The notes beneath the pieces are model-generated. The model did not search any database and was not told the DNA's origin. It was given only the letters and a program-made list of their open reading frames with translations. DNA of 64,000 bases from Chromobotia macracanthus. Lineage: Eukaryota; Chordata; Actinopteri; Cypriniformes; Botiidae. Within the stretch, counting starts at the first letter, position 1. Every line of letters starts with the position of its first letter. Position numbers and translations under genes: made by a program. The DNA lies in assembly GCA_036877525.1 (NCBI GenBank), contig JAZGTH010000101.1, positions 1,946,001-2,010,000 on the forward strand. Direction: 5' to 3'. This document shows, one piece after another, positions 63,438 to 64,000 of the stretch.

Positions 63438-64000
63438 GTATGCCAACTGTATTTCCATGCTCTTTTTCACTCTCTTTCAAAGATTTCTGTGCAACTGGAC
63501 AATTGGTGTCTGCTAGTTGGATCGTCTCAGGGTCACTGTCCTGGTGAGCAGGAAGCGGAAGGCTGACAGTGATAAATGCCACACTTCTAGGTTAATATGG
63601 TTTACTCGCCCGTGGAGGCTTTGAAAAGTCTGTCTCGTGTGTCTTTGTTGGGCAATCAATATCCAGTGTGTTTGCCAGTGTGCGTAGAAGGTTTGTTTTG
63701 GGGGGTCTCTGAAACAAATGGTTGTGTGGTCGTAAAATCCCTCATCCAGACGGAAATGTTTGGAAGCAAAGGAGGGGGAAAGATTCCTCATCTGTCAGTG
63801 TATATTCTCTTTTTCTAACACAGTGACTAATGTGTGCGTGTGAATTTTCTCACTGGACAATATATTACTTTGTCAGTAAAGGCTAAATCTCTCTGTCTCA
63901 ACCTTTGTCTTACCTGTTCTATCATTAATTACCCTTATTCACAGTTTCTATGTAAGCAGGCAAGTAGAATGACAGCATGCTTTAGTTTTGAATGTATTTG

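Larger units (their letters stand above)
48611..64000. other. Intergenic or upstream-gene region, no coding exon identified
   Basis: AT-rich DNA with microsatellites, transposon fragments and short chance ORFs. No conserved protein domain or splice-linked exon chain was found on either strand. It may contain untranslated exons, long introns or enhancers of a neighbouring gene. Confidence 0.5.

Overview
This window is vertebrate nuclear DNA. It is AT-rich, with long intergenic stretches, GT/AG-spliced multi-exon genes, dinucleotide microsatellites and many short transposon fossils. The gene content and repeats point to a teleost, most likely a cypriniform or related otophysan: fish-type sod1 and scaf4 proteins, a UGT with a single coding exon, tRNA-derived SINE heads and short TIR elements. 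I cannot name the species.

Layout. (1) 1-12160, plus strand: the 3' two thirds of a periostin gene (postn). It enters the window in an intron and runs from late FAS1 domain 2 through FAS1-3 and FAS1-4 to the natural stop at 11526-11528 and poly(A) signals at 12114-12143. The C-terminal region is extraordinary. One 1875-nt exon carries 41 complete copies of a 39-bp/13-residue unit (consensus VTRPVEGEPRLTK). It is followed by 60-nt repeat-like cassette exons, and a block of five exons has been duplicated in tandem (about 1.4 kb per copy). (2) 12161-30101: about 18 kb with no credible gene, holding MITE copies (two head-to-head), SINE heads and inverted repeats. (3) 30102-31670, minus strand: an intact UDP-glucuronosyltransferase-like gene with one coding exon. 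(4) 34892-44706, plus strand: scaf4, 20 coding exons, 1003 aa, with a CID, RS region, RRM and proline-rich tail. (5) 45806-48349, plus strand: sod1, five exons, 154 aa, starting only about 0.55 kb after the scaf4 poly(A) signal. (6) 48610-64000: gene-poor DNA with repeats and microsatellites, one candidate conserved element, and at the far right a possible untranslated first exon of another gene.

The genes do not form a functional unit. Periostin is a secreted matricellular protein, the UGT is an ER membrane enzyme, Scaf4 acts at RNA polymerase II during transcription termination, and Sod1 is a cytosolic antioxidant enzyme. The scaf4-sod1 neighbourhood is conserved with human 21q22.11, but here both genes are on the same strand. 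The most notable features are in the periostin tail: the giant repeat exon, nested exon duplications with splice-site decay in the younger block, and a perfect 19-bp hairpin straddling a splice donor. All exon boundaries were read by eye from splice signals and reading-frame continuity, without transcript support.
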